This document shows, one piece after another, positions 9,157-18,023 of a stretch of DNA of 64,000 bases. The translations under genes and the position numbers were made by a program. The stretch's first letter is position 1. Every line of letters starts with the position of its first letter. The notes under the pieces were generated by a model that was not told where the DNA came from, did not search any database, and saw only the letters and a program-made list of their open reading frames with translations. The DNA lies in contig NZ_CP016382.1 of the NCBI RefSeq assembly GCF_002813635.1, positions 124,001 to 188,000 on the forward strand. The letters are read 5' to 3'. This DNA is from Spiribacter roseus (GTDB lineage: Bacteria > Pseudomonadota > Gammaproteobacteria > Nitrococcales > Nitrococcaceae).

Positions 9157-10164
9157 TCAGCCTTCGCCCGCCGCCCTGTCCAGGCCGACGTTGTTTTTCT
9201 CGAGGACGCGGTCGGCGCGATAGCTCGAGCGCACCAGCGGGCCCGAGACCACTTCGAGAAAACCCTTGCCAAGCCCGATCTCGCGGTAGCGCTCGAACTG
9301 TTCGGGCGTGACGTAGCGGTCCACCGGCAGATGATTGACCGTGGGGCGCAGGTACTGGCCGAACGTGACGATATCGACGCCGATGGCGCGCAGATCGTCC
9401 ATGGTCTCGATGATCTCCTCATCGGTCTCGCCCAGGCCCAGCATCAGGCTGGTCTTGGTGAGCACGCCCGGCCGGCGCTTTTTGGCATACGCCAGTACGT
9501 CCAGCGTCTGCTGATAGCCCGCCCGCGGGTCACGGACCGGGTGGGTGAGGCGTTTGACCGTCTCAACGTTCTGGGCAAACACCTCGAGCCCCGTGTCGAC
9601 CACGGTGTCGATCGCTTCGTGGCGGCCGTTGAAGTCGGGGGTCAGTGCCTCGACCGCGGTGTTGGGGTTGCGGCGCTTGATCTCGCGGATGCAGTCCGCG
9701 TAGTGCTGGGCCCCACCGTCGGCCAGATCATCGCGGTCCACCGAGGTCAGCACCACATACTTAAGGCCCATCAGTTCAACAGTGGTGGCGGCGCCATTGG
9801 GCTCGTTGTCGTCAAGCCAGCCCTTGGGGTTGCCGGTGTCCACCGCGCAGAACCTGCAGGCGCGGGTGCAGACATCGCCCATGAGCATGATGGTCGCTGT
9901 CCCGGCGCTCCAGCACTCGCCCATGTTGGGGCACATGGACTCTTCGCAGACGGTGGCAAGCTTGTGCTCGCGCACCGTGTTGCGGACCTTCTGATAGGTC
10001 TCACCGGTGGGGACCTTGACGCGCAGCCAGTCCGGCTTGTCGCCGCGCCCCACCGGCGCGGTGTCGCGCTGGGCTTTGACGCCATTTTTGATCGCGCGGA
10101 TACCGTTGTCCTTGTCGACCTTCTGGCCGCTGACCACAACGGGGATGCCTTTGAGTTCGGGCAT
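9157..10164 (-). CDS. lipA: Lipoyl synthase
   Basis: Radical SAM enzyme that inserts two sulfurs into octanoyl groups on E2/GcvH proteins, making lipoate. The 335-residue protein has the auxiliary-cluster motif [12 protein letters not shown] (C-x4-C-x5-C), the radical SAM motif CTRACRFC, and the C-terminal RSSY motif whose Ser ligates the auxiliary cluster. It is convergent with the antiporter gene, seven bases apart. No lipB is nearby. A 61-codon gene lies 19 bases upstream on the same strand and may be co-transcribed. Confidence 0.97.
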   Translation of the reverse strand: MPELKGIPVVVSGQKVDKDNGIRAIKNGVKAQRDTAPVGRGDKPDWLRVKVPTGETYQKVRNTVREHKLATVCEESMCPNMGECWSAGTATIMLMGDVCTRACRFCAVDTGNPKGWLDDNEPNGAATTVELMGLKYVVLTSVDRDDLADGGAQHYADCIREIKRRNPNTAVEALTPDFNGRHEAIDTVVDTGLEVFAQNVETVKRLTHPVRDPRAGYQQTLDVLAYAKKRRPGVLTKTSLMLGLGETDEEIIETMDDLRAIGVDIVTFGQYLRPTVNHLPVDRYVTPEQFERYREIGLGKGFLEVVSGPLVRSSYRADRVLEKNNVGLDRAAGEG

Positions 10165-10183
10165 GTCCGACTCCTTGCCTCGT

Positions 10184-10369
10184 TCAGTCCTTGCCGTAGG
10201 GGTTGTTCATCACCGAAAACCAGTTGGCGTGCGCCCGATCGGCGTCCTCCCGGTAGGCTTCAACCTCCTCACGGGTCATTTCCTCGCGCAGACGGCCATC
10301 GCTGACCGGCCGCGGATCATATCCCTCGGTATCGTCTTTATCCTGCTTGTCTGGCCGTTCATCACTCAT
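10184..10369 (-). CDS. Small acidic protein of unknown function
   Basis: A 61-residue, highly charged protein with no hydrophobic segment and no cysteine. It begins [13 protein letters not shown], has a central helix-prone, acidic stretch ([20 protein letters not shown]) and ends NNPYGKD. I do not recognise the family. It is likely a real gene because GGAGGG lies eight bases before the ATG, codon use looks coding, and it fits between lipA and the divergent tusA with a promoter-sized gap. Co-transcription with lipA is likely. Confidence 0.6.
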   Translation of the reverse strand: MSDERPDKQDKDDTEGYDPRPVSDGRLREEMTREEVEAYREDADRAHANWFSVMNNPYGKD

Positions 10370-10437
10370 GACGGCACCCTCCGCATCCTGACTGTGTCAT
10401 GTAAAATCCAGTATACGTTTGAAACCGGACCGCCTCC
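10370..10437 (+). promoter_or_regulatory. Divergent promoter region upstream of tusA
   Basis: This 68-base AT-richer gap separates tusA from the divergent 61-aa gene. On the plus strand, CTGACT (10388-10393) and TATACG (10412-10417), 18 bases apart, look like a sigma-70 promoter with a short leader for tusA. On the minus strand TATACT occurs at 10415-10410, but no good -35 is visible. Confidence 0.45.
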
Positions 10438-10686
10438 ATGGCCGCTGCCTCATACCCTCATGCCCATCGTGAACTGGACCTGCGGGGACTGAACTGCCCC
10501 CTGCCCATCCTGCGCACCAAACAGGCGCTGCGGGACATGGCGGTGGGCGAATGCATCGCTGTGCAGGTCACCGACCCGCATGCGGTGATCGACTTCCGTG
10601 CCTTGTGTGACACCACTGGGCATCAGCTGTTGCATGAGACCGAGTCCGGCGATGTCCTCACATTCTGGCTTGAGAAGGGCCCCTGA
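10438..10686 (+). CDS. tusA: TusA-family sulfurtransferase
   Basis: An 82-residue TusA/SirA-like protein. TusA relays persulfide sulfur from cysteine desulfurase for tRNA 2-thiouridine formation and other sulfur transfers. The family signature is clear: ELDLRGLNCPLPILRTKQAL, with the persulfide-carrying Cys in CPxP near residue 19. The rest fits the small two-layer alpha/beta fold. It overlaps the convergent sohB by 29 bases. Tus partners are not nearby, so the exact sulfur pathway is not shown. Confidence 0.9.
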   Translation: MAAASYPHAHRELDLRGLNCPLPILRTKQALRDMAVGECIAVQVTDPHAVIDFRALCDTTGHQLLHETESGDVLTFWLEKGP

Positions 10687-11662
10687 GGCGCGCCAGCAGG
10701 GACTCGGCCACCACGGACAGCCGTCGGCTGAACGACGGCGCCTGATGCCAGGACAGGCTGATCAGCTCCATGCGCTCGCGCCGCTCGAGCAGCAGGTCGT
10801 CGCTGGTGCCCAGATCATCCACCAGCCCCAGCTCAAGGGCGCGCTCGCCCATCCAGTGCTCGCCGGTTGCGACGCGGTCGACGTCCATGCGTGGCCGGTA
10901 GCGGCCGATGTGGTGGCGGAACAGGTCATGCACCGCCTGCAGGGACTCGCGGAAATGCTCGCGGCCCTCGTCGGTGTTCTCGCCAAACACGGTCAGATCG
11001 CGCTTGTGCGCGCCGGCGGTGTGCAGCTCAAACTCGATGTCGTGGCGCTTGAGCAGGCCGTGGAAGTTGGGCAGCTGGCCGACCACGCCGATCGAGCCGA
11101 TGATCGAGAACGGGGCGGCGACGATGCGGTCGGCCACGCAGGCCATCAGATAGCCGCCGCTGGCCGCGACCCGGTCCACCGCGATGGTCAGGCGGATATT
11201 GGCCTCGCGCAGCCGTGCCAGCTGGCTGGCCGCAAGGCCGTAGCCGGGCACCATGCCGCCGGGGCTTTCAAGGCGCAGCAGCACCTCGTCATCGCGTCGG
11301 GCGCTGGCGATGATGGCGCTCACCTCTTCGCGCAGCGAGTCGACCGCAGTGGCGCGGATGTCGCCGTCGAAGTCGAGCACGAACAACCGCGGCAGGCGAC
11401 CTTCGCCATCCTGTCCGCGGCGCTTCTGGCGGCGCTCCCGTAGGCGCTGGAGCAGGTTGGACCGACGGGCGTCGGGACCGCGCTGGATGCGCCGGCTCAT
11501 GGCCTCGTAGCGGCGGTTGAGGGGCTCGACCTCGAGCTGTTCGCGGTGACGACCGCGCCGCCGGCTGGTCATGCCGCCGATCATGCCCAGCACCACCGCG
11601 AACGCCGCCACCAGGGTGAGCACACGGGCCAGGAAAAGGGCATAATCCTGCAGGAATTCCAT
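10658..11662 (-). CDS. sohB: Inner-membrane S49-family peptidase SohB
   Basis: A 334-residue serine protease of the SppA/SohB family, anchored by an N-terminal helix (about residues 8-30) with the catalytic domain predicted in the periplasm. The Ser-Lys dyad is visible as S168 in VAASGGYL and K220 in AGAHKRDLTVFGENT, with the family spacing of about 52 residues. A basic linker (residues 33-90) follows the anchor. AGGAT lies eight bases before the ATG. The C-terminus overlaps the tusA 3' end on the opposite strand. Confidence 0.93.
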   Translation of the reverse strand: MEFLQDYALFLARVLTLVAAFAVVLGMIGGMTSRRRGRHREQLEVEPLNRRYEAMSRRIQRGPDARRSNLLQRLRERRQKRRGQDGEGRLPRLFVLDFDGDIRATAVDSLREEVSAIIASARRDDEVLLRLESPGGMVPGYGLAASQLARLREANIRLTIAVDRVAASGGYLMACVADRIVAAPFSIIGSIGVVGQLPNFHGLLKRHDIEFELHTAGAHKRDLTVFGENTDEGREHFRESLQAVHDLFRHHIGRYRPRMDVDRVATGEHWMGERALELGLVDDLGTSDDLLLERRERMELISLSWHQAPSFSRRLSVVAESLLARLRGPSQARM

Positions 11663-11754
11663 CGCGTTATCCTTTCATGAATGCCGAATACGACTGGACT
11701 GCAAGTCTACGCGAGCCAACCGATGAAAGAAGCCACCCGCCGCAGGGGAGGGGC

Positions 11755-12066
11755 ATGAACCCACCTGGCACCGCACTCTACCGCCATCGCGGCGTCGATG
11801 TGGCGACGCTTCGCCAGCTCGATCAATGGGCGGCGGCGCCCAAGGGCACCGCCTTTCGCGCCTTCAAGCGCTGTCAGGCCGGACTGGTCGAGGAGCGGGA
11901 TTTTTTTGTCGAGCCCATCGATGCCCCGTCCGATGCCGCCGCCGCGGCGCTGATCGAGCGCCTGCGCGCCGACGGCAGACTCTACCCGAGCAGCCACGTG
12001 GCCATTCTGCTGTCCCGCGCGGCCTGCTCGCGGCTACCGGTCATGCCGGGGTCTGACGGCCGATGA
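11755..12066 (+). CDS. Unknown 103-aa protein in operon with ctaG and sco
   Basis: A 103-residue soluble protein that I do not recognise securely. AGGGGAGGGGC directly precedes the ATG at 11755, which sets the start; the frame is open further up but without a better site. The central stretch AFRAFKRCQAGLVEERDFF resembles the small DNA-binding domains of phage antirepressor-like proteins, but this is only a visual impression. Its stop overlaps the ctaG start (ATGA), so it is translationally coupled to a copper-chaperone pair. Its role may be in oxidase assembly or its control, by context only. Confidence 0.6.
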   Translation: MNPPGTALYRHRGVDVATLRQLDQWAAAPKGTAFRAFKRCQAGLVEERDFFVEPIDAPSDAAAAALIERLRADGRLYPSSHVAILLSRAACSRLPVMPGSDGR

Positions 12067-12881
12067 ATACCCTGGTCACCTGGCTGCAGCCGTGGGAGCC
12101 CTCGCTGCCGGTCTTTCTGGCTTGCGCGCTGGCCGTCGGCCTGTACGCCATCGGTCTGATCCGGGGGGCCTCGCCCGGGTTCTGGCCGGCGCTGTCGTAT
12201 TTCGCCGGTGTGGCGCTGATCTATGCCGTCACCCAGACCCATTATGATTACTACTCGCAGTATCTGTTCTCGGCGCACCGGCTGCAGCATCTGGTGCTGC
12301 ATCACCTGGGGCCGTTCCTGATCGCACTGGCAATGCCGGCGGGCGTGCTGGCGACTGCCCTGCCGGCGCGGGTCCGGGCCTGGCCGCGGGGGCCGGCGGC
12401 ACCGCTTTTCGGTGCCCTGCGCCGGGTGTATCGCGTGCTCCAGCAGCCGTTCATCGCCGGTGTGCTGTTCGTCGGGGTGATCTACTTCTGGCTGACGCCC
12501 GAGATTCACTTTGACGCCATGCTGAGCATCGACCTGTACTGGTTCATGAACTGGACGATGCTGCTCGACGGGCTGCTGTTCTGGTGGCTCATTTTCGAGC
12601 GCAGTGATCAGGCCGTCACACCCCGCCTGAGCCCCGGTCGGCGCATTCTGCTGCTGGCGCTGATCATGCCGCCGCAGATCGCCTTGGGGGCGTACATCAC
12701 ATTCAGCGGCCAGAATCTGTTCGAAATCTACGATGTCTGCGGCCGCGCGTTTCCCATCGATCCGCTGCTTGATCAGCAGATCGGCGGCCTGATTACATGG
12801 ATACCGGCGGCAATGATGAGCGTGATGGCTGCCATCATCGTCCTCGCATTCCGTCTGCACGGGAGGGAATCGGATGCCTGA
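12063..12881 (+). CDS. ctaG: Cytochrome c oxidase assembly factor CtaG (PF09678 type)
   Basis: A 272-residue polytopic membrane protein with about seven helices, matching the CtaG family first known from Bacillus caa3 oxidase and unrelated in sequence to Cox11. Typical features are HRLQHLVLHHLGPF, FYWLTPEIHFDAM-like spacing (here YFWLTPEIHF), and PPQIALGAYITF near the C-terminus. His and Met residues in these helices are thought to handle copper for the CuB site. It overlaps sco downstream. As Cox11 is missing from the oxidase operon, this protein may supply its function. Confidence 0.88.
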   Translation: MNTLVTWLQPWEPSLPVFLACALAVGLYAIGLIRGASPGFWPALSYFAGVALIYAVTQTHYDYYSQYLFSAHRLQHLVLHHLGPFLIALAMPAGVLATALPARVRAWPRGPAAPLFGALRRVYRVLQQPFIAGVLFVGVIYFWLTPEIHFDAMLSIDLYWFMNWTMLLDGLLFWWLIFERSDQAVTPRLSPGRRILLLALIMPPQIALGAYITFSGQNLFEIYDVCGRAFPIDPLLDQQIGGLITWIPAAMMSVMAAIIVLAFRLHGRESDA

Positions 12882-13476
12882 GCACCCCAGAAAACGTCGC
12901 TGGCCGGGCCCCGCGCTGGTTGTGATGATGGCTGCGCTGCTGAGCGCCTGCGGCGGCAGTGGCTATCAGACCAAGGGCATCGAGGGGCTGCTGCCGGATC
13001 TCGCCTTCCGCCTGACCAGTGAGACTGGCGAAACGCTGACCGCCGCCGATCTGCGGGGCGCGCCCACGGTGGTGTTCTTCGGCTTCACCCATTGCCCCGA
13101 TGTCTGTCCCACGGCCATGGCGCGGATTGCGGCGGCCACGGAGGCGGCCGGCGAGAGCCTCGACGGCGATCTGCAGGTGCTGTTCGTCTCGGTGGATCCC
13201 GGCCGGGATACGCCCCAGCGGCTTGCCGACTACACGGACTTTTTCAGTGACCGCGTCACCGGCGCCACGGCACCGGTGGAGCGACTCCGCGAGCTCACCA
13301 AGCGCTACCGCGCCACCTTCGGCTACGGCGAGCCCAATGAGTTCGGCGACTACAACGTCTCGCACTCGAGCGCGATGTACGTGTTTGATGCCGAGGGTCA
13401 CGCCCGGGCGCTGTTCCGCCCGAGCGACAGTGTGACGGGAATGGCCGCGGATCTGCGGCGCATCGCCCGGGGTTAG
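12874..13476 (+). CDS. SCO1/SenC-family copper chaperone lipoprotein
   Basis: A 200-residue thioredoxin-fold protein that delivers copper or electrons to the CuA site of oxidase subunit II. A lipoprotein signal ends in LLSAC (Cys26). The copper-binding CxxxC is in GFTHCPDVCP (Cys74, Cys78), and the third ligand His is in NVSHSSAMYVF. The start overlaps ctaG by eight bases. Together with ctaG it forms a copper-delivery operon 6 kb from the oxidase genes. Confidence 0.95.
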   Translation: MPEHPRKRRWPGPALVVMMAALLSACGGSGYQTKGIEGLLPDLAFRLTSETGETLTAADLRGAPTVVFFGFTHCPDVCPTAMARIAAATEAAGESLDGDLQVLFVSVDPGRDTPQRLADYTDFFSDRVTGATAPVERLRELTKRYRATFGYGEPNEFGDYNVSHSSAMYVFDAEGHARALFRPSDSVTGMAADLRRIARG

Positions 13477-13497
13477 CCCGGGGTCAGCTCGGCGCGC

Positions 13498-15189
13498 TCA
13501 GTCCTCGAACAGGTCCTTGTCGGTGACCGCGCCGTAGGACGCCGAGCTGACCAGCCGGGCGAACTTGCCCAGCACGCCGCGGCGGTAGTTCGGCGGCCGG
13601 GGGCTCCACCGGGCGCGGCGCTCAGCGAGTGTGGCCTCGTCGATCTGCACCTCGAGCAGGTTCTGGTCGGCATCGATGATCACCGTATCGCCTTCCTCGA
13701 CCAGGGCGATGTTGCCGCCGGCCGCCGCCTCGGGGGCGACATGGCCGACGACCATGCCGTAGGTGCCACCGGAGAACCGCCCGTCGGTGATCAGGCCCAC
13801 GGCGTCACCCAGCCCGCGGCCGATGATCGCCGAGGTCGGCGCCAGCATTTCGCGCATGCCGGGGCCGCCACGCGGGCCCTCGTAGCGGATGATGAGGACA
13901 TCGCCGGCCTGGATCCGGTCGGCGAGGATCGCATCCATGGCCAGCTCCTCGGAATCGAACACCCGAGCGGGGCCTTCGATGCGGCGCTTTTTAATGCCAC
14001 TGACCTTGGCGACGGCGCCCTCGTTGGCCAGGTTGCCGCGCAGGATCGCGAGATGGCCCTCGGCATACACCGGGTTGTCGAAGTCGCGGATGATGTCCTG
14101 ATCCGGCGACGGCGTGGCGGGGACCGACTCCAGCAGCTGCTCGATGGTCTGTCCGGTGATGGTCATGCAGTCTCCATGCAGCAGCCCATTCGCCAGCAGC
14201 ATTTTCATGACCTGGGGGGTGCCGCCAACGGCGTGGAATTCGCTGGTGACATAGCGCCCCGAGGGCTTCAGATCGCAGAGCACCGGCACGCGCTGGCGGA
14301 TCCGCTCGATATCGTCGATGGAGAATTCCACCTCGCAGGCGCTGGCGATACCCAGCAGGTGGAGCACGGCATTGGTCGAACCGCCCAGTGCCATAACCAC
14401 GCTGGCGGCGTTCTCGAAGGCCTTGCGGGTCATCAGGTCGCGGGGCAGGCGCTGGTGGTGGATGGCATCCACCAGCACCTCGGCGGCGCGTGCCGCCACG
14501 TCCCGCGCCTCGTCGTCCTCGGCCGAGACCGTGCTCGAGCCCATCAGGCTCATGCCCATTGCCTCGAAGGCGCTCGACATGGTGTTGGCGGTGAACATGC
14601 CGCCACACGAGCCGGCGCCCGGGCAGGCGTTCATTTCCACGCCCTTGAGGTCCTCATCCGAGAGGTTGCCGGCGGCGGACTGGCCCACCGCCTCGAAGGC
14701 GCTGACGATGGTCAGGTCCTGGCCTTTGTAGTGGCCCGGCTTGATGGTGCCGCCATAGACGAAGATCGCGGGGATGTTCAGCCGGGCGATGCCGATCATC
14801 GCCCCGGGCATGTTCTTGTCGCAGCCGCCGGTGGCGAGAATGCCGTCAAGGCTCTGGCCGTTGCAGACGGTTTCGATGGAATCGGCGATCACTTCCCGCG
14901 AGACCAGCGAGTACTTCATGCCCTCGGTGCCCATGGAAATGCCATCGGAGATGGTGATGGTGCCAAAGCTAACCGGCATCGCACCGGCGGCACGCAGCGC
15001 GTCGCTGGCGCGCTCGGCCTGGGCGCCGATGCCCATGTTGCAGGGCGTGATGGTGCTATGGGCATTGCCCACGCCGACGATGGGCTTTGCGAAGTCCTCG
15101 TCGGTAAAGCCGGCGGCCCGCATCATCGCGCGGTTGGGGGTGCGGGCACGTCCTTCGGTAACGGCGCGGCTGCGGCGGTTGTCGGCCAT
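13498..15189 (-). CDS. ilvD: Dihydroxy-acid dehydratase
   Basis: Iron-sulfur dehydratase of valine, leucine and isoleucine synthesis, converting dihydroxy acids to 2-keto acids. The 563-residue length is typical of the IlvD/Edd family. Cluster-ligand motifs are visible: [15 protein letters not shown] and [14 protein letters not shown]; the C-terminal GRFSGGTYG block is also intact. It stands alone as an ilv gene here, convergent with sco. A 133-base gap to zapE holds the divergent promoters. Confidence 0.97.
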   Translation of the reverse strand: MADNRRSRAVTEGRARTPNRAMMRAAGFTDEDFAKPIVGVGNAHSTITPCNMGIGAQAERASDALRAAGAMPVSFGTITISDGISMGTEGMKYSLVSREVIADSIETVCNGQSLDGILATGGCDKNMPGAMIGIARLNIPAIFVYGGTIKPGHYKGQDLTIVSAFEAVGQSAAGNLSDEDLKGVEMNACPGAGSCGGMFTANTMSSAFEAMGMSLMGSSTVSAEDDEARDVAARAAEVLVDAIHHQRLPRDLMTRKAFENAASVVMALGGSTNAVLHLLGIASACEVEFSIDDIERIRQRVPVLCDLKPSGRYVTSEFHAVGGTPQVMKMLLANGLLHGDCMTITGQTIEQLLESVPATPSPDQDIIRDFDNPVYAEGHLAILRGNLANEGAVAKVSGIKKRRIEGPARVFDSEELAMDAILADRIQAGDVLIIRYEGPRGGPGMREMLAPTSAIIGRGLGDAVGLITDGRFSGGTYGMVVGHVAPEAAAGGNIALVEEGDTVIIDADQNLLEVQIDEATLAERRARWSPRPPNYRRGVLGKFARLVSSASYGAVTDKDLFED

Positions 15190-15322
15190 GGTGATTCCTT
15201 GATGATGGGTAGTGATCGGTCAACCGACAAAATACGAAACTCCGGGGCGGGTGGCAATCGTCGCCACGCCCTGCAATGGCATACTCTGCAATTGAGGAAA
15301 GCGACAGGGCAGGCAAGGGGCG

Positions 15323-16423
15323 GTGACAACGCCGAGTATCCGTTACGAGGCCGATCTGGCCGGCGGTGATTTCGTCGACGATCCGGCGCAGCGCGCCGCG
15401 GTGGAGGCGCTGGATGCCCTTCAGGCGGCGCTGCAGGACCAGCCGCCGCCGGCCACCGGCCTGCGCGGCTGGTGGCAGCGTCGCCGCGGCGCTGCCCCCG
15501 CCGCGGTGTCGGGGCTCTATCTGTGGGGCGGGGTGGGCCGCGGCAAGACCTATCTGATGGACACCTTCTATGAATGCCTGCCCGCCTCCATCCCCCGGCG
15601 CCGGGTGCATTTCCACCGCTTCATGCAGTCCGCCCATTACCGTCTGCGCTGGCTGCGTGAACAGCCGGATCCGCTGCGCACCCTGGCCGCTGAATGGGCC
15701 GGCGAGGCGCGGGTGCTCTGCTTTGACGAGTTCTTCGTCAGCGACATCGCCGACGCGATGATCCTCTCGGGACTGCTGCATGGGTTGATCGACGAGGGCG
15801 TGACGCTGGTGGCCACCTCGAACCTGCCGCCGGACGGGCTCTATCCGGGCGGTCTCCAGCGTGATCGCTTCCTGCCCGCCATCGATCTGCTGGAGCGCCA
15901 TCTGCAGGTGATGAACGTGGATGGTGGCACCGACTATCGCCTGCGGCTGCTCAGCCGCGCACCGGTCTATCATGTGCCCGCGGACGCGCATGCCCGCACC
16001 GCCCTTGCCGAGACCTTCGAGCGCCTCAGCCCCGAGCGTGATCATGAAACCGATGGACTGGCCATCAACCAGCGCGACATCCCGGTGCTGGCCCTTGGCG
16101 ACGGCGTGCTCTGGGTGCGCTTCGGTGCCTTGTGCGAGGGGCCGCGCAGCGCCGATGACTATGTCGAGATCGCCCGTCGCTTTCACACCGTGCTGATCTC
16201 GGACGTGCCGATTATGGATCGCGACCGCGAAGACGCGGCGCGGCGCTTCGCGGCGATGGTCGACGAGTTCTATGATCGCGGCGTCAAGCTGATCATCTCC
16301 GCCACCGCCGAGCCTGAATGGCTGTACCGCGGCCGGCACCTGCATTTTGAGTTTCGGCGCATCATTTCGCGTCTGCGCGAGATGCAGTCCCGGGAGTATC
16401 TGGCCCTGCCCCACCGGCCCTAG
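15323..16423 (+). CDS. zapE: Cell division protein ZapE (AFG1-like ATPase)
   Basis: A 366-residue P-loop ATPase of the AFG1/ZapE family; in E. coli ZapE joins the Z-ring during constriction and destabilises FtsZ bundles. Walker A is GGVGRGKTYLMD near residue 70 and Walker B is RVLCFDEFFVSDIADA. Family blocks HFHRFM and ATSNLPPDGLY are present. I use the GTG start at 15323, where family homology begins (TTPSIRYEADL) and a purine-rich AGGCAAGGGGCG precedes. It is convergent with the deacetylase gene, separated by an unusual AT-rich gap. Confidence 0.92.
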   Translation: MTTPSIRYEADLAGGDFVDDPAQRAAVEALDALQAALQDQPPPATGLRGWWQRRRGAAPAAVSGLYLWGGVGRGKTYLMDTFYECLPASIPRRRVHFHRFMQSAHYRLRWLREQPDPLRTLAAEWAGEARVLCFDEFFVSDIADAMILSGLLHGLIDEGVTLVATSNLPPDGLYPGGLQRDRFLPAIDLLERHLQVMNVDGGTDYRLRLLSRAPVYHVPADAHARTALAETFERLSPERDHETDGLAINQRDIPVLALGDGVLWVRFGALCEGPRSADDYVEIARRFHTVLISDVPIMDRDREDAARRFAAMVDEFYDRGVKLIISATAEPEWLYRGRHLHFEFRRIISRLREMQSREYLALPHRP

Positions 16424-16643
16424 GGTTTTCCCCAGACCCTGTGGACAAGTCTGTGGAGGAACCCGGGGATGAATGCCGGACAGGCCCGCGTGATGCGGCT
16501 TTTCTCAGACTGGCGAATTCTTAACCAGTTTTAAATAAGCTTTAAAAACAGGTACTTACGGTTTATCCGGCGGTATCAGGGAGTTAGCGGCGTCGTGACC
16601 GTCCGGCGCCGCGCTGGATGTGCACAACCGCCGCTGTCAAGCC
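16424..16643. other. AT-rich convergent gap with DnaA-box-like sequences
   Basis: These 220 bases lie between two convergent genes, so no promoter is required, yet the composition changes sharply to A+T-rich around 16517-16567. TGTGGACAA (16440-16448) and TGTGCACAA (16619-16627) each match the relaxed DnaA box with one mismatch, and TGTGGAGGA (16452-16460) is a weaker relative. An inverted repeat TTTTAAA / TTTAAAA (16529-16535 and 16541-16547) lies in the AT-rich part. A 21-codon ORF (16469-16534) with GGAGGA eight bases upstream also occurs. I cannot assign a function. Confidence 0.35.
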
Positions 16644-17567
16644 CTATTTCATCAGCCCGGCGACGTGCGCGGCCGCACCCCGGGCAAGGGCATCGAGGTC
16701 GTAGCCGCCTTCGAGCACCGAGCAGATATGCCCCCCGCAGCAGTAGTTGGCCACGGCCACCAGCTCGTCGGTGATCCAGGCAAAGTCCTCCGTGGTCAGC
16801 GCCATGCCGGCCAGCGGGTCCTCGACGGCGGCATCAAATCCCGCCGAGATGATCATCAGCTCGGGGTCAAAGTCGATCAGCGCTGAAATCGCCTCGCGGT
16901 GGAACTGCTCGCGGTAGTCCGCCGAGCCGGTGCCCTCGGGCATGGGGATATTCAGGATATGCCCGGGGCGGTTTTCCTTGCGGCTGCCGGTGCCGGGGAA
17001 CAGCGGATACTGGTGTGTGGACAGGTAGAACAGCCCCTCGCGCTCGGCCACCACCGCCTGGGTCCCGTTGCCGTGGTGGACATCGAAATCGACGATGGCG
17101 ACGCGCTGGACACCGTGTACCGCCTGCGCGTGGAGGGCGGCGATGGCGGCATTGCTGAACAGGCAGAACCCCATGGACTCACCGGTCTCGGCATGATGCC
17201 CGGGCGGGCGCACGGCACAGAACACCCGCCGCGCCTCGCCGGTCTGGATGGCGTCCACCGCCTGGGTCGCCGCACCGGCGGCGCGCAGTGCGGCCTCTCC
17301 CGAACCGGCCGACAGGGTGGTATCGGCGTTGAGCTGCGTCCGCCCGGTGGCCGGCACGGCCGCCATCACCTCATCAATATACCCGGGGCTATGGGCGCGC
17401 TCGAGCACCGCCCGCGACGCCGACTGCGCGGTATGGCGCTGCAGGTCGGCAAACGCCGGGGTGTCGAGGGCGGCGAGGATGGCCTCAAGCCGCTCGATGC
17501 GCTCGGGATGGCCACTGCCGGTGTCATGCTGCAGGCAGGCCTCGTGGGTGATCAGCCAGGTCGACAC
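16644..17567 (-). CDS. Histone deacetylase-fold deacetylase
   Basis: A 307-residue zinc amidohydrolase of the HDAC superfamily, class II-like bacterial branch. Catalytic and zinc-binding blocks are clear: RPPGHHAETGESMGFC with the paired catalytic His, VDFDVHHGNGTQ with Asp/His metal ligands, YPLFPGTG, and ISAGFDAAVEDPL with the second Asp. Bacterial members deacetylate acetylpolyamines, acetylated proteins or small molecules; the substrate here cannot be told. The GTG at 17567 is chosen because homology starts there and GGGGGAA lies about seven bases upstream. It is the last gene of a minus-strand run after the DUF4426 gene. Confidence 0.9.
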   Translation of the reverse strand: MSTWLITHEACLQHDTGSGHPERIERLEAILAALDTPAFADLQRHTAQSASRAVLERAHSPGYIDEVMAAVPATGRTQLNADTTLSAGSGEAALRAAGAATQAVDAIQTGEARRVFCAVRPPGHHAETGESMGFCLFSNAAIAALHAQAVHGVQRVAIVDFDVHHGNGTQAVVAEREGLFYLSTHQYPLFPGTGSRKENRPGHILNIPMPEGTGSADYREQFHREAISALIDFDPELMIISAGFDAAVEDPLAGMALTTEDFAWITDELVAVANYCCGGHICSVLEGGYDLDALARGAAAHVAGLMK

Positions 17568-17571
17568 AAGC

Positions 17572-18012
17572 CTATTCCCCCGGGTGGAAGGTCTGCCGAA
17601 AGGCCACCGAGTAGACCTCGCCACCGGCATGGGGGTTGACGTCGATTTCGAAGATACGCGCATCGCCGGGCTCGATGGGGAACGTCCCGACATAGGAGAC
17701 CCAGCCGTCCTCGCGGACCCGCTCGGCGGGGATTTCGGTGAGCTCGTCATTGTCATCGCGGGCGACGATGTCGACGGCGCCGGACACGGCCTCGCCATTG
17801 CGCAGGATCGTCACCATCACCATGCCGCGGGTGCGGCTGCGCACCAGTCCGTATTCGCGGGCCACGTCGGCATTGAGCATGCCGGTGGGGATGGCGCTGT
17901 AGTGGATCTCATAGTCACCGAAGCGCTCCGACTGCTGGGCCGATGCCAGCAGGGGAAGGGCGACCAGCAGGGCGGCCGCCCAGCGGGCCAGCCGATGTCC
18001 GGGATGCTTCAT
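17572..18012 (-). CDS. DUF4426 exported protein of the metX-metW locus
   Basis: A 146-residue protein with a Sec signal peptide ending near residue 26 (LLASAQQ) and a soluble domain, predicted periplasmic. It matches DUF4426, whose members are usually encoded beside metW and metX in gammaproteobacteria, with no known function. The core stretch ERFGDYEIHYSAIPTGML is typical. It follows metW by 11 bases and precedes the deacetylase by four, so these are probably one transcript. Confidence 0.85.
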   Translation of the reverse strand: MKHPGHRLARWAAALLVALPLLASAQQSERFGDYEIHYSAIPTGMLNADVAREYGLVRSRTRGMVMVTILRNGEAVSGAVDIVARDDNDELTEIPAERVREDGWVSYVGTFPIEPGDARIFEIDVNPHAGGEVYSVAFRQTFHPGE

Positions 18013-18023
18013 GTCATTCTCCT

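Noticed and set aside
16469..16534. 21-codon ORF downstream of zapE with GGAGGA
   Set aside because: Too short to separate from chance and no gene follows that a leader peptide could control; noted only within the gap entry.
16424..16643. Chromosomal replication origin
   Set aside because: DnaA-box matches are imperfect and few, neighbours are not dnaA, rnpA or mnmG, and flanking genes converge rather than diverge.
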